64,000 nucleotides of DNA from Candidatus Rokuibacteriota bacterium (lineage in GTDB: Bacteria > Methylomirabilota > Methylomirabilia > Rokubacteriales > CSP1-6). This document shows, piece after piece, positions 22,841-32,086 of the stretch (position 1 is its first letter; each line of letters starts with the position of its first letter). The stretch is from positions 1 to 64,000 of the forward strand of contig JACPIQ010000008.1 of assembly GCA_016188005.1 (NCBI GenBank), in the 5' to 3' direction. The notes beneath the pieces are model-generated. The model ran no database searches, was not told the origin of the DNA, and was given only the letters and a program-made list of their open reading frames with translations. The translations under genes and the position numbers were made by a program.

Positions 22841-24695
22841 CTTGGCGGCTCCCGGGAACGGCGGGGGCCTCGGTCGCCCGGGCCTCGATGAAGACTCGGT
22901 GCCAGGCGGCCAGGACGGCGAGGGTGAACAGGGGCTCGCTCAGGTCCTCCCGCCCCCGCGCATGGCGCGCGATCAGGCCCTCGACCGTGCCGCGGTCCAG
23001 GAGGGGGCAACCGGCGAAGAGCTCGCGCGCCGCCTCACCGAGCCCCGTGCGGAACCACTCCCGCACGGGGATCGTGAAGCCCTGCTTCGGGCGCTCGACG
23101 ATCTCGCGCGGCACGAGCCCTCGCATCGCCTCTCCCAGCACGCGCTTGCCCCTGCCACCCTGAACCTTGAGGTGCGATGGCACCCGCCACGCCCACTCGA
23201 CCAGTCGGTGGTCGAGGAACGGCACCCGCAGCTCCAGCGACGACGCCATCGTCATCTTGTCGGCCTTCACGAGGAGATCGTCGGGCAGCCACACCTTCAG
23301 GTCGAAGTAGAGCATGCGGCGCAGAGGGTCGAGGTGTCGTGTGCGGTCGAAGCAGGCGGCGGCGAACTCATCGTCGGGCGCCGTCAGGCCCGGGACAAGC
23401 ATGCGCTCGCCCTCGCCCTCGCCGAACACCGCCGAGACGCCGCGATAGCTCCGCTCGATCGGATGGGCGGCGCGCTCCAGGTAACGCGCGAACCTGCGGC
23501 CCCGGGCGAGCGGCCGCAGCAGCCCGATCCCCGGCAGGCGACGCAGCGGCTCGAGGCGCAGCATTGTCGCGTAGATCGCATAGCCGCCGAGCGCCTCGTC
23601 GGCACCTTCGCCCGATATCGCCACGGTGACGAAGTCGCGCGCGAACCGCGAGAGGAAATGGAGCGGCACGGCGGCCGGATCCGCCACGGGCTCGTCGAGG
23701 AACCACACGAGCCGCGGGAGGAACTCCCAGAACCGCGCGCGGTCGAGGATGAGCTCCCGATGCTCGGTGTGAAAGCGTTCCGCCGCGAGGCGCGCATACG
23801 CGGTCTCGTCGCTCCCGGTGCCGTCAGGGTAGCCGACCGTGAAGGTCCGGACCGCGTCGGGCAGGAGCCCCGCCATGATGCCCGTCACCGCCGTCGAGTC
23901 GATGCCGCCGCTCAGGAAGGCGCCGAGTGGAACGTCGCTCACGAGATGCGCCCGGACGCACTCCGCCAGGAGGTCCCGGAGCTCCTCGGCCGCCCCAGGC
24001 TCGTCGACGGGCTCCACGTCGAGGGGCAAGTCCCAGTACCGCCGCACCGTCACCGCCCCCCTCTCGACCAGCAACACGTGACCCGGCGGCAGCTTGGAGA
24101 TGCCGCGGAACATCGTACGGGGCGCGGGAACGTAGCGGAGCCGCAAGTACTGGCCGAGGGCGGCCGGATCAAGCTCGCGCGCGACGCCGGGCCAGTGGAG
24201 CAGGGCCTTGATCTCCGAGGCGAAGAGCAGGCTCGCACCGGCGAACGTGTAGTAGAGCGGCTTGATGCCGAGACGGTCACGCGCCAGGAGGAGGCGACGC
24301 CGGCCCGCGTCCCAGATGGCGAAGGCGAACATGCCGCGCAGCCGCTCGACGCACGCGGGTCCGAACGCCTCGTAGGCGCGGAGAATGACCTCGGTGTCCG
24401 ACTTTGTCCTGAACGTCCACCCGTGGGCTTCGAGCTCGGCCCGGACGTTGTCAAAGTTGTAAATCTCTCCGTTGTAGACGATGCGCACGCGGCCGTCGTC
24501 GCTCGCCATCGGCTGGTGGCCGCTCGCAAGGTCGATGATGGCCAGCCGGCGGTGGCCGAGCCCCACGTTGTCGTCGACGAACAGGCCCTCGTCGTCGGGG
24601 CCGCGGTGACGCATCGCGTCCCGCATCCGCCTGAGCAGCGTCACGTCCACCTGCTCGGGCGTTCGCAGCCGCACGACGCCGCAGATCCCGCACAT
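22833..24695 (-). CDS. asnB: Glutamine-dependent amidotransferase (asparagine synthase-like)
   Basis: A 620-residue enzyme. Cys2 (MCGICG) is the Ntn glutaminase nucleophile; VYNGEIYN and TKSDTEVIL complete that domain. The synthetase domain has the PP-loop LSGGIDST (residues 261-268) and SGEGADEALGGY near 366. This is a typical AsnB length. EPS loci commonly carry AsnB-like enzymes (a dedicated exosortase-A-associated subgroup exists) that amidate uronic acids or other sugars rather than make asparagine. Start codon ATG 24695 is 2 bases after the previous stop. A second paralogue lies at 32087. Confidence 0.88.
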   Translation of the reverse strand: MCGICGVVRLRTPEQVDVTLLRRMRDAMRHRGPDDEGLFVDDNVGLGHRRLAIIDLASGHQPMASDDGRVRIVYNGEIYNFDNVRAELEAHGWTFRTKSDTEVILRAYEAFGPACVERLRGMFAFAIWDAGRRRLLLARDRLGIKPLYYTFAGASLLFASEIKALLHWPGVARELDPAALGQYLRLRYVPAPRTMFRGISKLPPGHVLLVERGAVTVRRYWDLPLDVEPVDEPGAAEELRDLLAECVRAHLVSDVPLGAFLSGGIDSTAVTGIMAGLLPDAVRTFTVGYPDGTGSDETAYARLAAERFHTEHRELILDRARFWEFLPRLVWFLDEPVADPAAVPLHFLSRFARDFVTVAISGEGADEALGGYAIYATMLRLEPLRRLPGIGLLRPLARGRRFARYLERAAHPIERSYRGVSAVFGEGEGERMLVPGLTAPDDEFAAACFDRTRHLDPLRRMLYFDLKVWLPDDLLVKADKMTMASSLELRVPFLDHRLVEWAWRVPSHLKVQGGRGKRVLGEAMRGLVPREIVERPKQGFTIPVREWFRTGLGEAARELFAGCPLLDRGTVEGLIARHARGREDLSEPLFTLAVLAAWHRVFIEARATEAPAVPGSRQDA

Positions 24696-24697
24696 CG

Positions 24698-25660
24698 CTA
24701 GCCCGCCTTCCTCCCGGTCATGCCGATGAGTCCGGTCTGCTTCACGTCGGCGAAGCCAAACGCCTCGAACCAGCCCCGCACCTCGGCGGTGGTGTGCCGC
24801 GACTGGTAGCGCGGCGAGAGGTTGTCGAAGAGGCTGAAAGCCACGCTCCCGATCGAGGGCTTGGCGTCGACGGGCACACCCCGCCGCCGCTGCCAAGCCG
24901 CGTACGGCCGGGCGAGGAGGTAGATTGGCACGGCAAGCAGATAACAGAGGTAGAGGAGGACCGGCCTCGGCAGTCGATAGGGGGCGACGAGCAGGTCCCG
25001 CATCCGCTGGTAGACGCTGAGCCGCTCGGACGGATAAACCCAGACGTACAGCGTCCCGCCAGGCTTCACGAGGCTCGCGAGTGACCCGAACGCCTCGCGC
25101 GGGTCGGCCGTGCAGACGATCACCCCCTCCGACCAGACGATGTCGAAGGTCCCCGGGGCGAAGGGCGCCCGGAGGAGGTCCGCTTGGAGGACCGAGACGT
25201 TGGCGAAGCCACGACAGGCATCCGCAGTCCGATCGATGGACGTGTTGATGTCGATGCCGACGATGTCGACGGGGAGCTTCGACAGGATGCGGAGGAGGAA
25301 GCCGTCACCGCAGCCCGCCTCGAGGATCGTCTTGCCCTCGAGGTCGAGGGGGCCGCGGTCGAGGGCGTGGAAGAAGCCGTCGCGCTCGTCGTCCTCGGAC
25401 AGGCCGTAGAGCGTGCCGGTCTCGAACCGCCCCTGCCCGCGGACGTGCCACTGAAAGCCGAAGCTCTCGGCGATCTGCTGACGGTCGCCGAGCTGGGTGA
25501 CGAAGCGCGGGACGCCGCGCACGATGAGGAAGACGGCCCCACAGCGGGCGCACGTCAGCGTTCCCGCACGGATCTCATCCTCCACCACCTCGCTGGCGGC
25601 CAGCCGGAGGGGGCCCAAGCACGCGGGGCAGACGGTGATCCGGAGCGTGCGGGTCTTCAT
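24698..25660 (-). CDS. Zinc-ribbon plus SAM methyltransferase
   Basis: A 320-residue protein. The N-terminal CPACLGPL (residue 11) and CARCGAVF (near 36) form a Trm112-like zinc ribbon. GKTILEAGCGDGFLLRIL is the SAM motif I, IVGIDINTSID motif II, and GTFDIVWSEGVI the following strand. The C-terminal third contains a hydrophobic hairpin (LLYLCYLLAVPIYLLARPYA), suggesting membrane association and a lipid-linked substrate. ATG 25660 overlaps the epimerase stop by 4 bases. A sister gene with the same architecture is at 38598. Confidence 0.87.
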   Translation of the reverse strand: MKTRTLRITVCPACLGPLRLAASEVVEDEIRAGTLTCARCGAVFLIVRGVPRFVTQLGDRQQIAESFGFQWHVRGQGRFETGTLYGLSEDDERDGFFHALDRGPLDLEGKTILEAGCGDGFLLRILSKLPVDIVGIDINTSIDRTADACRGFANVSVLQADLLRAPFAPGTFDIVWSEGVIVCTADPREAFGSLASLVKPGGTLYVWVYPSERLSVYQRMRDLLVAPYRLPRPVLLYLCYLLAVPIYLLARPYAAWQRRRGVPVDAKPSIGSVAFSLFDNLSPRYQSRHTTAEVRGWFEAFGFADVKQTGLIGMTGRKAG

Positions 25661-26664
25661 CGTCCCCGCGTCCTCTGCCAGGCGAAGCGCAGCCGCGCCC
25701 AGTTCTTGGTGAGCACGAACACCAGGAAGATCTCCGCGCGCTCGCGGGCTGACCGGGGCGCCGCCCCCCACGCCCGCGCCCGCCGCAGGAGCGCAGACTC
25801 GCCCGCGAGCGCTCCGACCACGGCGAGCAGGGCGGTGTTGAGCCGGTGGTAGTGGGGCGGGCACAGGTAGCCGTGGGCGCCGTACCAGCTCCACGCGCCG
25901 CGGTAGTCCCAGAACGGTACCGTGCGGACGAGCCCGGCGACGCCGTCGGCGAAGAGCTGGCCAGCGCGGGCGTCGCCGGACACCGAGAGGTCGTACAGGC
26001 CGAGCAGCCCGAACAGGAAGCCGTCGAGGACGCGCGGCAGCGGATAGGCGGGATACTCCTCGTAGAGCGCGTGGCCGGCCACGAGGGTGCGGAGCCCACC
26101 GTCCTCGACGCTCTTGTCGAAGACGGCGCTGGCATCCCGCGCGACGGTGAGGAGGAGGGGATCGCCGCTGAGCCGGTGCGCGCGCACGAGCGCGCTGATC
26201 GCCAGCCCCTGGGACATCGCGGAGATCCACGGGGGCACCAGCCGGCAGGCGCCCTCCTGCCAGTCGATCGTGAGCGGCCACATGACCGCGCCGTCGTCGC
26301 GTCGGACGGCGTGGGCGGCCAGCCATCGCACCTGCCGGAGGAACGCCTCCCGTCCATCGGGCTCGTGGCCGGCAAGGAAGCGGTCGAGGCGGGCGAGGCC
26401 ATACCACGCGACGTATGCGGCGTTGTACGTCGTGAAGGTCCGGGCGCGGTGGAGGGGAACGCCGGCCGAGTCGAGCTGCATGGCGTCGGCGAAGAGGCCG
26501 GCGCTGCGCACGTGGTAGTGGAGCGAGCCGGCGTGCGCAGCGCCCGGGACGACCTCGACGGGATAGTCGAAGCGAAAGGCGACGAGCTCGCGCCGGAGCG
26601 CGTCGGCCGCCCACCGGAACGCCGCACGGGCGGGACGCTGCGTCGTTCGGGATGGCGCCGTCAC
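25657..26664 (-). CDS. D-glucuronyl C5-epimerase family protein
   Basis: A 335-residue protein matching the C-terminal domain of glucuronyl C5-epimerases, which turn GlcA into IdoA in heparan-type chains. Visible blocks: TYNAAYVAWYGLARLD (residues about 85-100), PPWISAMSQGLAISALVRAH, ALYEEYPAYPLPRVLDGFLF and GLLGLYDLS, including the conserved Tyr/Glu positions. GTG 26664 overlaps the carbamoyltransferase stop (GTGA) and is preferred over longer in-frame starts. No signal peptide is seen from this start, so action on a lipid-linked or cytoplasmic intermediate is possible. It is the strongest evidence for a uronic-acid polymer. Confidence 0.85.
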   Translation of the reverse strand: MTAPSRTTQRPARAAFRWAADALRRELVAFRFDYPVEVVPGAAHAGSLHYHVRSAGLFADAMQLDSAGVPLHRARTFTTYNAAYVAWYGLARLDRFLAGHEPDGREAFLRQVRWLAAHAVRRDDGAVMWPLTIDWQEGACRLVPPWISAMSQGLAISALVRAHRLSGDPLLLTVARDASAVFDKSVEDGGLRTLVAGHALYEEYPAYPLPRVLDGFLFGLLGLYDLSVSGDARAGQLFADGVAGLVRTVPFWDYRGAWSWYGAHGYLCPPHYHRLNTALLAVVGALAGESALLRRARAWGAAPRSARERAEIFLVFVLTKNWARLRFAWQRTRGR

Positions 26665-28388
26665 CGCTTCTCCACCAGCCAGTTCTCGATGGCGAGGTGC
26701 GTGAGACCGGAGCGGTCGAGGACGTCGAGCGCGTCTTCGGGGCGGCTCACGACCGGGTAGCCGTGGAGGTTGAAGGAGGTGTTGAGGAGTGCGCCCACGC
26801 CCGTCAGCCGCTCGAACTCCCCGAGCAGCGCGTGGTACGCCGGGTTCCACTCCCGGTACACCTCCTGGGGGCGGGCTGTGTGGTCGAAGGGGTGTACCGC
26901 CGCCGCGATGTTCTTCCAGCGCGCCGTGGTGTCGAATGACAGGATCATGTACGGCGAGCGCACCCCCTTCGGGTTGACGAGGTAGTCGGCGGTCCGGTCG
27001 CCCAGGATCGAGGGGCAGAAGGGCATCCAGAAGTCGCGCGCCTTGATCGCCTCGTTGATGACCCGCACCAGGGCGGGGTCGGAGGGGTTGGCGAGGATCG
27101 AGCGGTTGCCGAGTGCGCGCGCCCCGAACTCCTCGCGCCCCTTGAAGCGTGCCACCACCGTGCCGGCCGCGAGCAGGCGGGCCACCAGCGGCTCTATCGG
27201 CGTCACCCGCTCGAAGCGGACCGGGTGCGCGAAGTGGTGCCGCCGCAGGATCTGCCCGACCTCCTCGTCCGTGAACCGCGGGCCCCAGTAGACGTCGCGG
27301 AGAGGCGCGATCTTCGCGACCCCGGCCGTGTCCGCGTAGGTGGAGTAGGCCGCGCCGATGGCGTTCGTCTCGTCACCGCAGGACGGGTAGACGAACAACT
27401 CCTCGACCTCGGGGAGGTCCATGATGACCTTGTTCGCCTTCACGTTCATGAAGATGCCGCCGCCCAGCGCCACGCGGCGGATGCTGGTCTGCGTCACGCA
27501 GCGTCGCACCCACTCCGCGAGCACCACCTCGACGAACTTCTGGACCCCGCCCGCCACCCAGTCGAACCGTCTGCGCTCGAGGAGCCTCTTGAAGAAGCGA
27601 TAGGAGCAGTAGGTCTCGGGGCAGGCGCCGACGCGCTCCCAGGTCAGCGGCTCGGCCGGACGGAACCGGACCAGGGCCCTGAGCTCCTCGAAGACGCGCT
27701 CCGTGCCCTGCGAATCGGCGTAGGGGGCGAGGCCCATGAGCTTGTACTCGTGCTCGAGCGGCACCATGCCCAGCAGGAACGTGATCATGGCGTACACGTT
27801 GCCGAGGGACTCGGACTGCGGGACGTGGCAGAGTCGCTCGAGGCGGCCGTTGCGGCCGATGCTCACGGTCGCGCACACGCCGTCGCCGGCGCCGTCGCAC
27901 GTGAGGACGAGGATGTCCTCATCGAACCTGCCCCAGCCGTAGTACGCGGCCGCGGCGTGAGCGGTGTGGTGCTCGACGAACACGATGCGAGACGGCGAGA
28001 CGCCCATCTCGACCAGCGGTCGCACACGCGCGCGCTGGCGGCGCTCGCGGTGAAGGCGGAACAGCGGCGTCGGGCGCACGGCCGCCCGGACCGTCCGCTG
28101 CAGCGAGCGCCGCAGGGTGACGCCCGGATCGTTGATCGTCCGGTAGTCCTCCATGAGCTGCTCGCGCGTCATCGGGAACGCCGCGTGGTGGCCGTTCATC
28201 GCCACGCGGTCGATGTCGCCGGCCGAGAGCCCGGCGACGCGGAGCACGGTGGCGATCGCCTCGGTGGGCATGCCCGCCCAGTTCTTCACCCGGCGCAGGC
28301 GCTCCTCCTGGATGGCCGCGAGCACCTGGCCGTCCTCGTACACACAGGCGGCGGCGTTGTGTCCGTCGTTGATCCCCAGGATCCTCAT
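26661..28388 (-). CDS. NodU/CmcH-family carbamoyltransferase
   Basis: A 575-residue enzyme of usual length. The start ILGINDGHNAAACVYEDG, the metal-binding HHTAHAAAAYYG (near residue 150) and CDGAGDG form the kinase-like carbamoyladenylate domain. The C-terminal domain has RFKGREEFGARALGNRSIL, FWMPFCPSIL and ALLNTSFNLHGYP. These enzymes transfer carbamoyl from carbamoyl phosphate to a hydroxyl, for example on Nod factors or capsule sugars. Both ends overlap neighbours by 4 bases. Likely decorates a sugar of the EPS. Confidence 0.92.
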   Translation of the reverse strand: MRILGINDGHNAAACVYEDGQVLAAIQEERLRRVKNWAGMPTEAIATVLRVAGLSAGDIDRVAMNGHHAAFPMTREQLMEDYRTINDPGVTLRRSLQRTVRAAVRPTPLFRLHRERRQRARVRPLVEMGVSPSRIVFVEHHTAHAAAAYYGWGRFDEDILVLTCDGAGDGVCATVSIGRNGRLERLCHVPQSESLGNVYAMITFLLGMVPLEHEYKLMGLAPYADSQGTERVFEELRALVRFRPAEPLTWERVGACPETYCSYRFFKRLLERRRFDWVAGGVQKFVEVVLAEWVRRCVTQTSIRRVALGGGIFMNVKANKVIMDLPEVEELFVYPSCGDETNAIGAAYSTYADTAGVAKIAPLRDVYWGPRFTDEEVGQILRRHHFAHPVRFERVTPIEPLVARLLAAGTVVARFKGREEFGARALGNRSILANPSDPALVRVINEAIKARDFWMPFCPSILGDRTADYLVNPKGVRSPYMILSFDTTARWKNIAAAVHPFDHTARPQEVYREWNPAYHALLGEFERLTGVGALLNTSFNLHGYPVVSRPEDALDVLDRSGLTHLAIENWLVEKR

Positions 28389-29524
28389 GCGGAGCCTCTC
28401 CTTGACGGCCCGCTGCGTCCGAGCCGCGCGTAGAGGGCGAGCAGCTTGGCCGCGGCTGCCGGGGGCGCCGCCGCTGAACGGGGCGCACCTCGCGCGCTGC
28501 CGGCGAGCATGGAGGAGAGCTTGGCGGCGAGGTCGGCGGCGGCACCCCGGCGGAAGAGCGTGACGCCCGGGGGCCGGCAGTCGGTGTCGCTGGCCAGGAC
28601 AGGGACGCCGAGGGCGAGCGCCTCGCGGACCGAGAGCGCGTCGCCGTCGGCGTAGGTGGGTCGCACGAATACGTCGGCGCGGGCCAGGAGCGCCAGGTAG
28701 CGCTCGCGCGCCACCTCGCCGACGCAGTGCACGCAGTCGCGGAGACCGAGCCGATCGACAAGCCGCGTGAGGTCCTCGTTGCCGCCGGAGCCCACCACCA
28801 CGCAGCCCAGCCGCGGGAACCCGGACCGGAGCGCCGGCAGCGCCTGCACGAGCACCGGCAAGCCGTATTCTGGGTCGGGGCCGCCAGCCGTGACGACGAG
28901 CGGCGCACAGCCCGCGACGCGCTCGCGGTCCTCGGCGGAGAGGGGCGCGGGATCGTCGAGTCCGAGGTAGGCCGGGATCACCGACAGGCGCGCGGCGTCC
29001 ACGCCGAGGGCGGACAGCGCCTCCCGGATCCTTTCGTTGACACAGACGATCTCGGCGAAGGCGCCGGCGGCGACGCGAGCGGCGGCGCGGCCGGCGGCAC
29101 CGAGCCCGGCAAGGTAATCGGGCGCCATGCCGGAGTGGAGCGTCAGGATTCCGGTGGCGCGCCTGGCGCGGACCGCGCATGCGGCCAGCAGGACGACCCC
29201 CCAGCTCCGGGCGCTGTGACCGTTGGTGTGCAGGTGGAGGACGGTGCCGCGATCTAGGCACGCGGCGAGCGCGCGCAGGAGGTCGAACGGCACGGACGTC
29301 GTGCGGTACTCCGGGCTCGGCGGTGCCCCGCGTCTGAGGTTGAGGACTTCCACGCGGAACCCAGCGTCGCGGAGGCAGTGCACCAGGCTGCTGACGTGAA
29401 CCGACTCGCCGCCGAACGGCGGCGGATAGTAGCCGGCGAGCACCACCGCAGGGGTCGCGGCCGGGGCAGCGGCACGATCCGCCGCCCGTTCCGGCGCCCA
29501 TTGCGCCACGTCGCTGGTGGACAT
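28385..29524 (-). CDS. GT4-type glycosyltransferase
   Basis: About 379 residues. VVLAGYYPPPFGGESVHVSS is the nucleotide-sugar GT-B opening with its Gly-rich loop. LHTNGHSARSW and LTLHSGMAPDYLAG belong to the N-domain. VVTAGGPDPEYGLPVLVQAL, VVVGSGGNEDLTRL and DVFVRPTYADGDALSVREAL (E-x7-E type) belong to the C-domain. ATG 29524 with AGGG upstream is chosen; GTG 29554 or ATG 29542 would overlap the sulfatase-family gene. It overlaps the carbamoyltransferase start by 4 bases. Confidence 0.87.
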   Translation of the reverse strand: MSTSDVAQWAPERAADRAAAPAATPAVVLAGYYPPPFGGESVHVSSLVHCLRDAGFRVEVLNLRRGAPPSPEYRTTSVPFDLLRALAACLDRGTVLHLHTNGHSARSWGVVLLAACAVRARRATGILTLHSGMAPDYLAGLGAAGRAAARVAAGAFAEIVCVNERIREALSALGVDAARLSVIPAYLGLDDPAPLSAEDRERVAGCAPLVVTAGGPDPEYGLPVLVQALPALRSGFPRLGCVVVGSGGNEDLTRLVDRLGLRDCVHCVGEVARERYLALLARADVFVRPTYADGDALSVREALALGVPVLASDTDCRPPGVTLFRRGAAADLAAKLSSMLAGSARGAPRSAAAPPAAAAKLLALYARLGRSGPSRRGSA

Positions 29525-29531
29525 CGGCGCC

Positions 29532-30977
29532 CTAGTCGACATAGCCGAGGTCACTCAGGTGCTCGAGCATCCGGCGCTCCTCCTCCTCCGTGTACCCGCG
29601 GGTCTCCAGTCCCGTCTTGAGGCGCGTCTCGAGGTCGCCCCGCTGCTCGAGCCGCAGCGCGTACAGCTCGCCGTGCTGCTGGAAATGCGCCCGCAGCTCG
29701 AGCTCGTGCTCCCTGGCGACGTCCGGCCGCTCCTCCACGAGGTTGCGGGCCTCTGCCGGGTCCACGACGATGTCGTAAAGCGCGCGCGCGCCGGCGTCGT
29801 AGTTGGCCACGAACTTCCATCGCGTGTTTCGCCGCGCGCAGACGAAACTTCTCGAGAGCCCCCGCTGGGCGATGGCGTCGGTCCGCACCGTCGCGGCCGG
29901 GTCCCCGAGGAGCCTGGCGAAGCTCACCCCGTGCCAGTTGTCGGGCGGCGCGGCGCCTGCCAGTGAGGCGAGCGTCGGCGCGAGGTCGAGGAGGCTCACG
30001 AGCGAGGCCGACTCGCGGGCCGTCTTGTGATCGGGATGGGCGAGGAGCATCGGCACGCGCAGCAGCGCCTCCGGCAGGTCCGTGAACCCGTGGCCGAAGC
30101 GCCCCTTCTCACCGAGCAGCTCGCCGTGATCCGACGTGACGGCGACGACCGCGCGCGACCGTCCAAGCGCGCTGAGGAGCGGCTCGAGCTGCTGGTCAAT
30201 GAAATGGATCTGCGCGTCGTACAGGTTGGACACGAGCTCGGCATCCGCAGGGCCCAGCTCCGTGCTCCGGTCGAGCAACCGCGAGAGCAGCGCCACGTGC
30301 GCCGTTCGGCGGAGCCCGTCCGGGCGGAATCGCCGGAGCGACGCGGGCCGCGGGAGCTGGGGGTAGTGGAGGTCCATGAAGTGGATCCAGAGGAAGAACG
30401 GGCGGGGCGCGGCCCTCATCCATTCCAGCGCGCGCGCGATCAGGAGGTCGGCCGGTTGATAGGGTCGCCGCCCGCCGAACACCTGGACCATGTGGCGGAG
30501 CCGGCGGAGGTAGGCGTACCCGAACCTCTTCGGGGACACGACACGCTTGATCGAGCCGACCAAGCGTTCCTCGGGGCCCGCACCGGCCGCCGCCTGGAAG
30601 TCCACGAACCGATCGAAGCCGCGGTCGTAGCCGAAGACCCGGGACAGGAACGGGTTGGCGGTGATGCCGCACGTCGCGTAGCCCGCCCGCGAGAGCACCT
30701 CGGCCAGCGTCGTGCGCCGGGCCGACACCCAGTCGTAGCCCTGAGGGTCACAGTACATCAGCGGATAGCTCGAGGTGTGGATCGCCGGGAAGGACGCCTG
30801 CGTGTCCGGGCCGCAGGAGATGGCCTGGCGCAGGCTCAGCGCGCGCCCGGCCAGCCGATCGAGGTTCGGGGTCGTCGGCCGGCGGTAGCCGGCCGAGCCG
30901 AGCCGGTCGGCCCGGAGGCAGTCGATCGTCAGGAGGACGACGTCCGGCCTGGATGCTCCGTGGGTACCGTTCGCCAT
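29532..30977 (-). CDS. Sulfatase/alkaline-phosphatase-superfamily protein, Thr-type
   Basis: A 481-residue protein. VVLLTIDCLRADRLGSAGY near residue 13 is the sulfatase metal site (ID.lR.D), with AVTSDHGELLGEKGRFGHG near residue 265 and ALYDIVVDPAEARNL near the end. At the nucleophile segment the sequence is CGPDTQASFPAIHTS: no CxPSR signature for formylglycine, and Thr occupies the nucleophile position as in phosphoglycerol or phosphoethanolamine transferases. It may therefore be a phosphotransferase or phosphodiesterase rather than a true sulfatase. No signal peptide is seen. ATG 30977 lies 7 bases after the upstream GT. Confidence 0.82.
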   Translation of the reverse strand: MANGTHGASRPDVVLLTIDCLRADRLGSAGYRRPTTPNLDRLAGRALSLRQAISCGPDTQASFPAIHTSSYPLMYCDPQGYDWVSARRTTLAEVLSRAGYATCGITANPFLSRVFGYDRGFDRFVDFQAAAGAGPEERLVGSIKRVVSPKRFGYAYLRRLRHMVQVFGGRRPYQPADLLIARALEWMRAAPRPFFLWIHFMDLHYPQLPRPASLRRFRPDGLRRTAHVALLSRLLDRSTELGPADAELVSNLYDAQIHFIDQQLEPLLSALGRSRAVVAVTSDHGELLGEKGRFGHGFTDLPEALLRVPMLLAHPDHKTARESASLVSLLDLAPTLASLAGAAPPDNWHGVSFARLLGDPAATVRTDAIAQRGLSRSFVCARRNTRWKFVANYDAGARALYDIVVDPAEARNLVEERPDVAREHELELRAHFQQHGELYALRLEQRGDLETRLKTGLETRGYTEEEERRMLEHLSDLGYVD

Positions 30978-30984
30978 GCGCCGT

Positions 30985-32085
30985 TCAACCCCGCTTTCGC
31001 TGGAGAAGCTGCTGGTAGAGCACGTGGAACTCGCTGACCATTCGCTGGACGGGGAACTCACGCGCGATCCGCCGCCGTCCCTTCTCCCCCATGGCCCGCG
31101 CCATTGACGGATCCTTGAGGAGAAGCACGATGCGCTCGGCGAGCGCGGCCGGGTCGCCCGGCGGGACGAGGAACCCCGTCAGGCCGTCCTCGACCACCTC
31201 GGGCGTCCCCCCGATCGGCGTGGCGACGACCGGCAGTCCTGCCGCCATGGACTCGAGCACCGCGTTCGGCAGTCCCTCGTTGTTCTTCGACGTGAGGACG
31301 GACACCCGCAGCCGCCTGACCGCGGCCCGCAGCGCCTCGCCCTCGAGGCGCCCGAGGAACTCCACGCGGTCGGCGATCCCCATCTCGCGCGCGCGCTTCC
31401 GCATCGCCGCCTCCAGGGGGCCGGAGCCGACCAGGACGAAGCGGATCGCTGGGACGCGCCGGATCACCTCGGCCGCCGCGCGCAGGAACGTCACGTGATC
31501 CTTCTGCTCGCGGAAGTGCGCCACCATCCCGACGGTGGCGTCACCCTCGACGGCGGGTGGTACGGGCGCCGGCCAGAGGGCGAGATTCACCCCGTTCCGC
31601 ACGACGACGAGCTTCGCGGGCGTCACCCCGTGCACGACGAGGTCCCGCCGGACGGACTCGGAGTTGACCACGACGCGGTCCGCGAGCCGCCAGCCCGCGC
31701 GGTCGGCACGCCGCTGCACGGGACGCAGGTGCGCACCGAGGTCGCGCCGGCCGCCGACGCGCACCGGCACGCGGGCGAGCCATGCGGCCAGGAGTCCGGG
31801 CAGGTTGCTGTAGAAGCCGTACGTCTGGACGACGTCGGGACCGAGATGGCGGATCGCGCCGGCCAGGCGCGCGAGATTCCGCGGGAATCGGGGGGACCGA
31901 AAGCTCCCGACCGGCACGGCATGGGCGGCCAGGCCCGAGGCCTCGAGCTCAGCTAGCAACGGTCCCCCCTGTAGGTACAGGACACGGCTGTCCGCGCCGA
32001 GGGCGACCAGCCCCCGCGCCAGCTCCAGACACTGCTTCTCGGTCCCCCCCGGCGCTAGGTTGTCAATGACGTGGACCACCCGCAT
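30985..32085 (-). CDS. GT4-type glycosyltransferase
   Basis: A 366-residue GT-B enzyme. VVHVIDNLAPGGTEKQCLEL (start) has the GG-x-E loop of GT4 members; VVQTYGFYSNLPGLLA and RVVVNSESVRRDLV follow. The C-domain shows KLVVVRNGVN, GMVAHFREQKDHVTFLRAA, VLVGSGPLEAAMRKRA, SKNNEGLPNAVLESMAAGLP (the conserved E-x7-E) and GGTPEVVEDGLTGFLVPPG. This is the canonical GT4 profile. One base separates it from the upstream amidotransferase. Confidence 0.92.
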   Translation of the reverse strand: MRVVHVIDNLAPGGTEKQCLELARGLVALGADSRVLYLQGGPLLAELEASGLAAHAVPVGSFRSPRFPRNLARLAGAIRHLGPDVVQTYGFYSNLPGLLAAWLARVPVRVGGRRDLGAHLRPVQRRADRAGWRLADRVVVNSESVRRDLVVHGVTPAKLVVVRNGVNLALWPAPVPPAVEGDATVGMVAHFREQKDHVTFLRAAAEVIRRVPAIRFVLVGSGPLEAAMRKRAREMGIADRVEFLGRLEGEALRAAVRRLRVSVLTSKNNEGLPNAVLESMAAGLPVVATPIGGTPEVVEDGLTGFLVPPGDPAALAERIVLLLKDPSMARAMGEKGRRRIAREFPVQRMVSEFHVLYQQLLQRKRG

Positions 32086-32086
32086 G

